Source: Schistocerca nitens (Eukaryota > Arthropoda > Insecta > Orthoptera > Acrididae). From it: a stretch of 64,000 nucleotides of DNA. The stretch is taken from NCBI RefSeq assembly GCF_023898315.1, contig NC_064616.1, positions 540,197,602 to 540,261,601 of the forward strand, given 5' to 3'. Of the stretch, positions 22,087 to 32,849 are shown one piece after another. The notes under the pieces are model-generated. The model did not search any database. It was given only the letters and a program-made list of their open reading frames with translations, and was not told where the DNA came from. A program made the position numbers and the translations under genes. Every line of letters begins with the position of its first letter. The stretch's first letter is position 1.

Positions 22087-24160
22087 AGCAGGCACGACTC
22101 TATCAAAACAAATTTTCGTCATTGGCTCTGATACCTTAACGTCCTGTGAGCAATGATGAAAATTACCCAGCGGAGATAATTATACCAATGGTATAGGACA
22201 AGATGCCCCTTCTTAAAAAGGGGAATTGAGCAACCAGAAGAAGGAATGAAAGAGGCCCGCTGGGAACATAACGTGACAAATTGCGAAGTGTAAGTGTACA
22301 ATTTCCTTGCAGACTACCATCACGCTGATCATCCGGGGAGCCATACTACTGTGAGATATCAACGACTACCCATGAAGTACAATAATCTGAGGTCATTGAG
22401 GTCAGTCGTCCAGCTGTAGCGTACCCTACATCAGTCCATCTTGTTGCATGAAATCAGCCTTATCCGTCTCAACTCGTGACTACATTCCTTCCTTTCGGGC
22501 TGCAGGTTTTAGTGTGTTGCAAATTGGCTAATAATCCTATTTTGTTCAGTGTTCACATCTGTTGTACTATTTCAGCACATTCCATCGAGTTTATCTTTCT
22601 TCCTTGAGTTGTGGTACTCTTTTCTAAACATGAGTTTACTTTTTTTTCTGCTTGTACGTGTGGGCATGTTTTTGTTTGCGTATTTTTATGTATTAATTAA
22701 TGTTGATATCTTAGCTCTCAAAAATATTTTAAGCACATTCATTTCTAAAATGGCTCCGGTGCAGATGCCAATGACATGGCTCTCGTACGAACAAGTCACC
22801 ATCGCTAACGGCTTCACATAGTTACCTTTCTACTTGATGCATCACATTCTACTTTCGGTTCAACCCAACAAAATAAAATATTTTTGACGGTTTTCTCATC
22901 TGTGGTATTCAGAAAAATTCTTTAATCTCAATAAATTCATTAACACCCCATTTAACGAATCTAAAGGATTGCTTTCCTAGAAATCATGATCTTGGTACAG
23001 TTTGTAATAGCCGTATGCATTCAGAGAAAGGAACGGATCATGTCGATTCATAACTTCGTAGAAGTGCAAAAGAAGTGTAAAGTATGCAGGAAGGAAGATA
23101 ACTGTTTAACATCCAGTCGACAACAATTACAGGTGGAGCAAATATTCCTATAAGGGTGGAAAGGAGAAGGAAAGTGGCTATAGTCTCTGCCAAGGAACCG
23201 TGGAATAGGACACCTGGGTACGTAAGTCACGCACGGAAGCTACAATACGCATTCGTCAAAAACCAAAGGAGATAATTAATCCCCCTTGTCAACTGAGACC
23301 ATCACCACATTGCTTTAAGCAATGTAGAGCACTGGTTCCCAACCTGGTGGTAATTACCACCTGAAGGGTAAAATGATATTTTCTGAGGAGTGAGAACTAA
23401 ACGATTCGATTCTGCTTCAGTCACAAAACTAAATTATTTCCAAAATATCATTACTATTATCAAGATTTCGGTAGACTCTAATACTGATTGTAAATGTTAT
23501 CAATACTTACTTTTGCTTATTTAGTAGCATGAAAACGATGGAGGCCAGAGGTTCCTCACACAGTCAACCAACTAAACGCTTACGTTGTGCTTTGTCCCAT
23601 ACAACACTGATGATAAAAGTGGGACATATACGTAACAAATGATAAATAATTGAAGACAGTGCCTTAGTGAAATTGTAGATAGTACTTGCAGCAGTCACGA
23701 AACTGCTTCATTATTCAGTCCGCAACAGATAAATGATATGACTTAATTGAGAGCACGACACTGCAGTAACTACGTAAGGGCTACTAGTCCTGTACACAGT
23801 ATTATTAGATTATTATTATAATTGTTATTATTATTATATTACTATTAGTGGCTGTGGTGAGACACAAACCATTAACAGGCTGAAGCCTTCTAATTTCTGC
23901 CATTTCAGAAGTAAGGAGTGCAGCAGTCAAGTGATTTATGACATGTTTGATTTTAAATTGGGTTGCAGTGTGCAGATGAAGCAGGTAAAAGGGGTAATGC
24001 AGGAGAAGTATGTTTTGTAACAAGTGTCTACCATCCCACTCCCCCCGCCCCCCACTACCCCTCCCTCCCGCACAACCACTGTGGATCGCTAGCTTTCTCA
24101 TCTGAGAAGAAGTTGTGGGTAACACTTGCGATGCACCTCGAATTCCTTCATCATTCATTC
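22087..24160. other. Unrecognised AT-rich interval
   Basis: About 2 kb with short frames only. Nothing supportable apart from the downstream AC microsatellite. Confidence 0.4.

Positions 24161-24162
<2 letters not shown>

Positions 24163-24194
<32 letters not shown>
24163..24194. repeat. (AC)n microsatellite
   Basis: About 16 AC units without interruption. Confidence 0.97.
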
Positions 24195-24197
<3 letters not shown>

Positions 24198-24549
24198 AAC
24201 AAACAAATAAAATATCATTAATTTTGCATTATTTTAAAAATAAAAGTGTATATACTAATCCCAAGCATTAGCATTTCTTATGGAAAGTTGCCTGTTGCAT
24301 AGTAGACTTGTACAATATGTACTTTTTTTACGAGAAAAGTCCTTCACTCTACAGTGTCGTTAGGTGCTTAAGTTGGTAATAATGTGACAAATGTCTATAT
24401 GAAACGTGAAGCATTCAGGAGATGAGGAGGAAAAGAAATGAAACTTCTCAGGTTGAGAGTGTATGTGGCTTTATTTCAGTGATTGCAAAACCGAGTCAGA
24501 TTTCCAAATATGAGGTTACTTAACAGTATAACATTGTTCACCTTTTGGT

Positions 24550-24858
24550 CAGAATCGGTACACTGAATCGGTTCAGGAAGTGTCACAAAGCTTTGAAGTA
24601 CTTCAGGTTGGCTTGGGCGGCGTTTTGGTTTGTTGTACTCAATCCCATGCTCCCATGCCACCTGAACACTCTTTTTACATACAGTGAATATTGCTTTCAG
24701 AATATTCGGTACACTGAATCGGTTCAGGAAGTGTCACAATGCTTTGAAGTGGTTCAGGTTGGCTTGGGCGGCGTTGTGGTTTGTTGTACTCAATCCCATG
24801 CTCCCATGCCACCTGAACGCTGTTTTTACATACAGTGAATACTGCTTTCAGAATATTC
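24550..24858. repeat. Two tandem copies of a 151-bp unit
   Basis: CGGTACACTGAATCGGTTCA starts at 24556 and again at 24707. The following ~150 bases match with few differences, and both units end with CAGAATATTCGG. No coding role evident. Confidence 0.92.
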
Positions 24859-25146
24859 GGCCGCCGTTAAGTATTATTAAACAGGGTCCAAGCGGTCGGT
24901 GCCCTAAATCCGTATGCTTTATCCCTCCAAATTGGCTCAGACTTCGTCCTCTTACAGACTGCAGATAAAGCTGCTGAAAATTAACAGCCTGTTGTCAGTT
25001 ACCCCATCACATAAATATGAAGTGATATGCAATTCAATTTCTTATATTATCTTTAAAACTACGACTCAATGCGTGACAACTGTGGACAACTAGCAATTCA
25101 CATACTGCCTCTCTGTACTACTTTCATATCAAATCAATCATCAACT
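24859..25146. other. Unrecognised interval
   Basis: Lies between the tandem duplication and the next SINE; nothing supportable. Confidence 0.35.
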
Positions 25147-25158
25147 TCATAATTAACA

Positions 25159-25356
25159 TAGCCGGCCGCAGTGGCCGAGCGGTTAAAGGCGCTACAGTCT
25201 GGAACCGCACGACCGCTACGGTCGCAGGTTCGAATCCTGCCTCGGGCATGGATGTGTGTGATGTCCTTAGGTTAGTTAGGTTTAAGTAGTTCTAAGTTCT
25301 AGGGGACTTATGATCACAGCAGTTGTGTCCCATAGTGCTCAGAGCCATTTGAACCA
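25159..25356 (+). mobile_element. tRNA-derived SINE (abundant family, copy 4)
   Basis: Well-preserved plus-strand copy: tRNA head GCAGTGGCCGAGCGGTTAAA, B-box GGTTCGAATCC at 25227-25237, tail ending GAGCCATTTGAACC. Perfect 12-bp duplication TCATAATTAACA at 25147-25158 and 25357-25368. Confidence 0.93.
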
Positions 25357-25368
25357 TCATAATTAACA

Positions 25369-26660
25369 GTTACAATACATTTATTATCTTTGACATTTTA
25401 TGTTCTTATATTTCTTGGAGCTATTTCCTCTGCACCGCCCGATCTATGTAACTCCTATCTTCAAGTCAGCAGGTAGGGTGTTTCAGTGCTTCCCTTTTGC
25501 GGACAGTCACTAGAATATCAGCTCTGGTATCAGCACCAGCGATTTAAAACACGTCAGTACTGTTATGCTCTGGGAGTCCTTTGGCTTTCGGATTGCGCAT
25601 ATTAATTTCTACATACGGAAGTACATGCTTTTACATTAAGCTACCTGGGGTAACCGGCTTCGCTCAGGGGACTGATATAAAAATGTTGTAGTTGGAATAA
25701 AAGAATAAACTTTAAGATATAAGACTTAAAAAATTTTCTTTCAAAACATATTCTAACTTTTTACAATACTTTTTGAAGAGTCTTCAATTCTTTCATTTTG
25801 TCGTTCTTCCGTTTCTTTGCTTCTCACGGTGCTCATTGTCGTCCGTTGGGAACATAAATGTGCTTCGTGCTATTCGTTTGTTTAGTTTTTTTGCTTTCCT
25901 TTTTATTTTGTCTGTTTTCATTCACAGTTGGCGACATCTCCATTTCTTTTAGGTTTGGGCATCGCCACAGACCAATGGCGCGGCACTATCCTGTACAAAG
26001 GGAATCTTTATTAGATAAGTGAGTACGGCTTCGGTACCTGCGTCCGGGTACGAGATGTCATTTAATGAAAACTTCTTTTCCTTGAGTATAGTTTTAATGT
26101 ACACTGCAGGCAGGGACCTATAATTCACAACTTGGACGGCACATTTAAAAAATAGTCTACCGAGCTGTTGGCGTATCCGTGTGAAATTTCTGTTTGTTAA
26201 TACCCACGTCGGCGGTCGATACATTGCTAGAGTATTGCCAGTTATGCACAAAAATGTGCAAGCATAATTAAATCCCTACCCTTTGCAACGTTTCCAGTAG
26301 CACGCCTTATAATATGACTAAACCATAGGAATCTTGCATATTCGGATACGGACATCCGTCCTAGCTCGGACCACTGTGCTCTCCAGACTAAAGGTATGCT
26401 GTGTGGCCATGTGGCTGAAACCTTGAAAACTGAGTATTATTTCCACTTACAGGATTTGGATCATGGATGAAGTATAGCAACGGCTAACGTTTATGTATAA
26501 TGGCAACAATCTACACCATTAAATAACGGTAGGAATGCTGGGAAATGCTTTCAGAATAGACTACTTCACATTCAAATTTCTATTCTACATTTTATGTCCG
26601 TTCTATTTCAACCACCATCATTTATTTTCCCAACAACATAGCAAACAATTATTAACCTGT
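25369..26660. other. Unrecognised interval
   Basis: Short frames only (for example 25949-26251 on the minus strand); no family recognised. Confidence 0.4.
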
Positions 26661-26669
26661 CATTTCCTT

Positions 26670-26857
26670 ACCGCCGGCCGAAGTGGCCGATCGGTTCTAG
26701 GCGCTACAGTCTGGAACCACGCGACCGCTACGGTCGCAGGTTCGAATCTTGCCTCGGGCATGGGTGTGTGTGATGTCCTTAGGTTAGTTAGGTGTAAGTA
26801 GCTCTAAGTTCTAGGGGACTGATGACCTCAACAGTTAAGTCCCATAGTGCTCAGAGC
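26670..26857 (+). mobile_element. tRNA-derived SINE (abundant family, copy 5)
   Basis: Plus-strand copy with CATTTCCTT at 26661-26669 and 26858-26866 as target duplication, the right one overlapping the usual GCCATTT end of the SINE. Confidence 0.88.
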
Positions 26858-26866
26858 CATTTCCTT

Positions 26867-28557
26867 TCCTAATTCCCTCGTCATCGCCTAACCTAACTCG
26901 CCTACAGTTTATTTATTATCTTTCAGTTTTAATGTGTGCCTCAACAGAAAGAAGTGGAACATTTACGCATAATATTTATGCGTAGCCATTCAGGATTATT
27001 TGCAACTTTATGAAGAGAGGGTCCGATGAACGATCGTTTGAATTTCCTCTACACTCCAGACCGAAATAAACATAATACTAAGTGCAGCAGGATTATCATC
27101 GTCAGCATGAGCAGAGCATGACGCAGTCCCTGATGCTGGTCCATCTTCCTCCGAATTAACTTCTTTGTAGCCCAAAAGGAATATTTAGTACAAAAATATC
27201 AACATATTCGTATGGGAATTACTATTGGTGTGTAACTGGTAGAAATAGAACGCTTTGCTACGTTAGGTGGCGTTTAATATGTGGCCAACGATATTTCAAA
27301 TTTCGCACCGTCTCCCGATGACACACAGAATGCATTCCACATTTCTCTCACTGTTGCCTGCCTGCAGATATCTCCTTACAACCGTAGATAATCTAATCGA
27401 TTTAGCTGCTAATTGTTCCGTACCTCGATTAGAAAATAAAAGAGGCCGCTTCTTATGGCGATCCTGATGGCAGCAGGTCCTAGACAAAAACACAGGGCGT
27501 AGTAACATTGCATGCATATATATACTGTTTAGTGGAAACATGCGTAACTGCCCGCCCATCATAATGATTAAAATGCGTCTGGCATCGAGTTTCACATATT
27601 ACACGTCAAAATGCATTGATATATATAACAGAATATAGTCGAGAATTCCGCAGACGTTTAGTTAGACTCTCTTTTATGGCTGTAAACGCTAATTGCTCGC
27701 CTATGCAAAACAACACTTAGCGTTTATTAATCATATTTCTCTCGTTCCACTCACAAAGATACTAGAATGATCCTGATATATGTTTGTGATGAACTATTCC
27801 CTGCCGACCTCACGCGTACTCACTCGCTCAATGAGTTGCTTTTACGGAAGGCGACGGTCTCCGCCACCTTCTTCTCTTCACGTCTCGTGTCATCGCTCAC
27901 TCCCAGCCCACGGCCTATGAATAAACAACTAAATTGACAGATATAACGGATAACAGAATGTTAATGAAATACGTTTCCCCTTCAATTAAGTGTTAACTAA
28001 ACACAATTTGAGGGGGCATTTTTCAATCAATGCTCAATTCTATTTATGTTTCCAATATTGTTATGAGGACTAACACCATAATACGTGTAAAATGTATCTT
28101 AACGAATACATTTGCATGCGCCAAGGCTATAATATATCTCAAACCAATTGAATCTTATCTCTTTGTCTTCCATTTTGTAATGAACGTAATAAAGACAATT
28201 GTCATTTGTTAGCAGCAGTGAAATTAGAGGAAGGACAAAGAAATAGACAAACATTCAACAAATGTAGCTTCTGACCGGAATCGAAACCATGCAACATAGC
28301 ATACAACGCTAGGACTTTACGGACGTATTTTAATGGATGAGAAAATCGTCTTACCGACATTCCGAGGACGATATCTCCTTACCGAAGTCCCACCTGGCTG
28401 AAAAGCTTTAGGGCATGGTAGCTGACACCTCAGACGACATAACCTTTCCGTCCACTCTCCGACCTCTCTCGGCGACCACTTGCATGCCCTTTGTGTACGT
28501 CCCCTGTCAGGCAGGCTGGCAAAAACGAGCACGAGCGATCTAGGATAAAAAATTAAC
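26867..28557. other. Unrecognised interval
   Basis: About 1.7 kb without a supportable gene or repeat. Confidence 0.4.
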
Positions 28558-29126
28558 AAAGTATTACAAGCACAAAAAACTTTAGTCACTTACTAAAATC
28601 ACATGCTGCTGTGGAGGTGGATATAACATACGTGCCAAAGGCGTCGTCAGTATTTAAATTTAAAATATCTTCTCCATCCGTACAATATATTTATGAAGAG
28701 ATGGTCGATGCAAACACTGCATACTATCAGTACTTAGCCTGTGAACTAGCGTGTTTTAATGGTTCTGTTATATTTTATTTATTAAAACAGAGACTTTTAA
28801 GTAGCATAACCCTTAAAATTTTGACGCGCATGAGTATGTAACACGGGTTTTAATTTGGGCGAGTTTTTCGCGCCTACCACAAGTGCCCTCTCTCGGTAAA
28901 ACTGTCTGCACTAGTGCTTCTACACCCTCTTCACGCTAGTTCACGCGCTAAATACTGTTAGTAAGCTGTGTTCCATCGCCCATGTCTTCATAAATATGCT
29001 GTACAGATGGAGGGTATATTTTAATTTTAAATACTGACGTCGCATTGGCACGACTGTTTTACACACCTCCACTTAAGGATTTGATTTTAGTAAGTGATTA
29101 AAAGTTTTTTTGCTTGTAATACTTTG
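28558..29126. repeat. Foldback (long inverted-repeat) element, about 570 bp
   Basis: The left arm (28558-28765) is the diverged reverse complement of the right arm (28920-29126): AGTATTACAAG, TAAAATCA, GGAGGTG and CGTCAGTATTTAAA recur in mirrored order. The outer ends carry the clearest match. It may be a non-autonomous foldback DNA transposon or the remains of a tail-to-tail duplication. No coding potential. Confidence 0.75.
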
Positions 29127-29382
29127 GTAATTTTTATGGTAATTAAAGCTATTACTGTTTGTTATTTCTTCAATCTCAGTTATGTATCTAAGTTTATTGC
29201 TAATAATGGTGTCTCCCTGTTCAGGTGTATTTTTGCTTCTCATGAAAATATATTTACATATATCTAAACCATAGCCAAGGATTTCAATAAATCGTTATCC
29301 AGCAACTGTTTGGCTGTTACCATTGACCGCGAAGATTTTCAACAGTTACTGCTTCAGCTGGGTTTCAAATTTTGCTGTATAT

Positions 29383-29664
29383 AATTGTTAATCTTACACA
29401 GTAAACTTTCTTCGTGGATACATTGTTTCTCTGAAAAATACTCAATTAGTAATAATGAATTATTAAATTTCTTCAAGAAGGGGCTGAGGAGACGTATAAA
29501 GTAGAGGTATTTATTTTATCAACTACTGTTTGCTATTATCGCTGAAAAATTTTCATAAAGTTTCAGTAAAGTGAATCAGTGACACTTTGCAAATATTCAA
29601 GAAATGTACCTTCGCCACAGAAGATAGAGGTGAAGTCCATGTAAGACAGAGCCGATTAAGGCAG
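29383..29664 (+). repeat. Direct repeat partner of 36313-36898
   Basis: From GTTAATCTTACA through AAGAAGGGGCTGAGGAGACG to GCCGATTAAGGCAG it matches 36313-36898 in the same orientation, but lacks the SINE inserted in the other copy (empty site near 29442) and a further ~60-bp stretch. The pair brackets the CR1 cluster. Confidence 0.85.
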
Positions 29665-29740
29665 CCACTGGCATGACCGACCTCCTACGGCCCTCTGCTC
29701 CTCTGGAACGACCGGGAAGACGAAGAGGGGCGAGTGTCTC

Positions 29741-29830
29741 AGCCAATGAGACATTCTCATTCCCCACTATATATAGGGGGCGGGACTGGGCATGGTCTGG
29801 GCGGAGCTTACAGCTGTATACCTTCTGAGA
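29741..29830 (+). promoter_or_regulatory. Promoter-like CCAAT and TATA arrangement
   Basis: CCAAT at 29743-29747 is followed by TATATATA at 29768-29776 in a locally GC-rich context (GGGGGCGGGAC, GGGCGGAGC). This looks like a retroelement LTR or another RNA polymerase II promoter. No gene follows within 1 kb, so the transcript is unknown. Confidence 0.4.
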
Positions 29831-30133
29831 TGTGATGTTCTCCTATTACGTAGCACAGCCCCGACCGCTTGACGTGCGTCGTGTCCAGCAAGCTGCATAA
29901 CCGCAAGGAGATAAGAAGAGAGACGTCAGTGCTGGTCAGCGTTACCTGCTTTCGGCTGGGAATTATTTCGTCTCGGTAGTTAGTCTGCGTTCTAGGAAAC
30001 ACTGAAATATTCTCAAGGGAAACATGCATGCTTATTACAATCCTCAATTGGTTTTATTCTCCAGCGTCTATTGTAAGTAGATACGAAACATTAATTATTT
30101 TCTGTTTCATATGTGCTATTGGTTATAACATCA

Positions 30134-30329
30134 GATCAAATGGCTCTGAGCACTATGGGACTTAATTTCTATGGTCATCAGTCCCCTAGGACTTAGAACT
30201 ACTTAAACCTAACTAACCTAAGGATATCACACACATCCGTGCCCGAGGCAGGAACCGAACCTGCGACCGTAGCGGTCGTGCGGTTCCAGACTGTAGCGCC
30301 TAGAACCGCTCAGCCACCCCGGCCGGCGC
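30134..30329 (-). mobile_element. tRNA-derived SINE (abundant family, copy 6)
   Basis: Minus-strand copy flanked by ATAACATCA at 30125-30133 and 30330-30338. Confidence 0.9.
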
Positions 30330-30338
30330 ATAACATCA

Positions 30339-31000
30339 AATGTACCTTTATGGCACTAGACCTAATGGAAACTTGGTTTTTCCAATCACATTGATCACTT
30401 TCTTTATCTTTATGAAATTGAAAGTTAATATTTGTCTGTTTGATAGCTAGAAGGCAAACTGATACATATTAAAAATATCCGAAGCTTGCATGAAGCTATG
30501 CGCTGTAAATACGAGAAGTATGCTGTTAAATACCAGATATACGCCATTAAAAATTGGAAACTAAAAATATATTAACAGTGCCCTGCAAAGGAAGTTATCT
30601 GTATCAAATTAGGTTAGATTTAGAGGGATGGTAGGAAGAAGTAATGTATTTTGTCTATAGTGTAAAACAAGTAAGTTAATTTACACGTGATTCCATTTCG
30701 CTTCTGCTCACATTATCGACGGTTAAATGTCATTGGTACTTAGGCTGATCAGGCTGCAAACGCCGAAGGTTTCGGATTCGACTGTCATAAAGGTCATTTT
30801 CAATTATTTTTACTTTTCACAGCGTTTACAACACAACCCAGCACTAAAAGGTGATAAGAGCTTCTCACCCCAACACAAAATTTGTCCAGATAAATCAAAC
30901 TTGTCACATATGTATCAAGTTGCTCCCGGCATTACAGGGCCTTCCTTAAAAGTCACCAAGTTGTCGCCACGACCCCCACAAATAGGAGTGTCTTATCCTC
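30339..31000. other. Unrecognised interval
   Basis: AT-rich; no supported feature. Confidence 0.35.
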
Positions 31001-32540
31001 ATCTGTATCTACATCTACCTTCATAGTCTGCAAGCCTCCCTATGGTGAGTGCCATTACTACTCATTTCCTTTTTTATTCCAGTCGCAATGAGAACTAAGG
31101 AAAACGACTGTTTATGTGCCTCCACATGAACCCTTATCTGTCTAACCTTATCTTACGCGAAATGTACATTGACGGCAGCAGAATCGTTGTGCACTAAGCC
31201 TCAAATATCGAATCTCTATGTGATTCTTGAGTTTCTCCTGGCGTATTTGATAATCAAAATATCCACGGGTGTACTGCCGGTCTACATTTTGATTATTGAA
31301 TCTCTAAATTTTCTCAACAGAGTTCCTACAGTGATTCCCACCTGAGTTCTCTAAACATCTTCGTAATACTTGCGTGTTATTTGAACCTACAGGAAATAAA
31401 CCAAGCAACCCATCTCAGAACTGCATGGATGCCTTCCGTTTGATCTGACCTGGTGTGGATCCAAAACACTAAAACAGTACTGAACAATACGGCACACTAG
31501 CGAACTATGTGCTGTCTCCTTTACAGATGAAACACACTTTCCTAAAATTCTCCCAATAAACTGAAGTCGACCAATCACCTTCGCTGCTACATTTCTTGCA
31601 TGTTCATTCAATTTTGTCGTCATTGTGTCAAGCATCACACTACTAATTCTATATTCGAACATTATAAATTAGTTTTTCCCACTCATCTACATTAACTTAC
31701 ATTTTTCTACACTTAGTGTTAGCTGACATTCGTCACAGCAACTAGTAATTCTCTCTAAGTCGTCTTATATCCTCCTACAGTCACTCAACTTCGACACCTT
31801 AGCCTATACCACGACATTAGCAAACCACCATAGATTGCTGCCCACCTTGTCCGCCAAATAATTTACGTATATAGAGAATAATAGTGGTCCCATCATACTA
31901 TTGGGGGGAACTCGTGACAATACTCTTGTCTCTGATGAAAATTGCCGTCGAGGACATCATACAGAGTTCTATAACTTAAAAAGTGTTCCACTACCCACAT
32001 ATTTGTGCCCCTATTCCATATGCTCGTACCTTCTTAAACAGCCTGCAATGGGGTACACTGACAAATGCTTCATGAAAACCTAGCAATATAGATTCCGCCG
32101 TTGCCCTACATCCATGGTTCGCAGGATTTCATGTGAGAGAAGGACAAGCTGAGCTTCGCACGAGTGATTCTTTGTAAAACCCAGCTGATCTGTGGAGAAA
32201 CGTGTTTCTCTCTCAAGGAAATTTACTGCAGTCGAAATGAAAATATATTCGTGGATACTGCAGCAATCAGATGTTAAAGATAGTGGTCTGTAATATTGCG
32301 TGCCTGTACTTTTACCCTTCTTATATGCAGTAGTCAACTGCACTTTTTTCTATCGTTTCCGTGATTTCATTGAACCAGAGCTTTACGATAAATGCAAGCT
32401 AAGTAAAACCCATATATTGTAGCGCACTTTTTGTAAAGTGGAATTGGAATTCCATCAACACCTGGCGACTTATTTGCTTTCAACTCTTTGAATGCCGATT
32501 CTTATTGCAATGTCCTCCATACAGTGGTCTGTACGATATT
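31000..32540 (-). pseudogene. CR1-type LINE relic A (RT fragments and 3' end)
   Basis: Minus-strand fragments resemble parts of the better-preserved CR1 copy next door. 32080-32343 carries YKKGKSTGTQYYRPLSLTSD and TDQLGFTKNHSCEAQL, the RT fingers region. 31387-31662 carries RLQFIGRILGKC and a PHQVRSNGRHP tail, equivalent to the C-terminal region. The 3' end near 31000 has CATCTGTATCTACATCTACC like the other copy's end. Heavily mutated, older than copy B. Confidence 0.75.
31222..31284 (-). mobile_element. Short Penelope 3'-end fragment inside the CR1 relic
   Basis: About 62 bases (from ATTCTTGAGTTTCTCC to GGTCTACA) match 8614-8676, the terminal segment of the inverted Penelope copy. The flanks read ATCGAATCTCTA (before) and ATTGAATCTCTA (after), compatible with a target duplication, so this looks like an extremely 5'-truncated insertion. 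Confidence 0.7.
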
Positions 32541-32849
32541 CAAACGACCGTTTAAGCATGTTACTGTTTCTTGACTTTAGGACAAGGTCGCTTAGCATAT
32601 CATTTTAGTTTTCCTAAATTAGCTGTCGCCACAAGGCTAACAGGATGAGTGTGCAACTCACTTGTATTTATTAGTGGTGTAATCTGTCGTCGTTTTGAAT
32701 CCGTCCCTTACATCGGAGTCCTGTTAGCCATCCCCACCCCAGCCCTACTTCCAACATAGTGGTTATGTCTGAAACGGTCCCTCATTGCTTTAGTTCGAGT
32801 TCTAGAAAAGCGGTGAATTCTGTCCTCAACATCGTCATTCAATGTGGGA

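Noticed and set aside
25159..25237. Class II tRNA gene (Ser/Leu type)
   Set aside because: It is the head of a SINE with flanking target duplication and many copies; no clean acceptor end.
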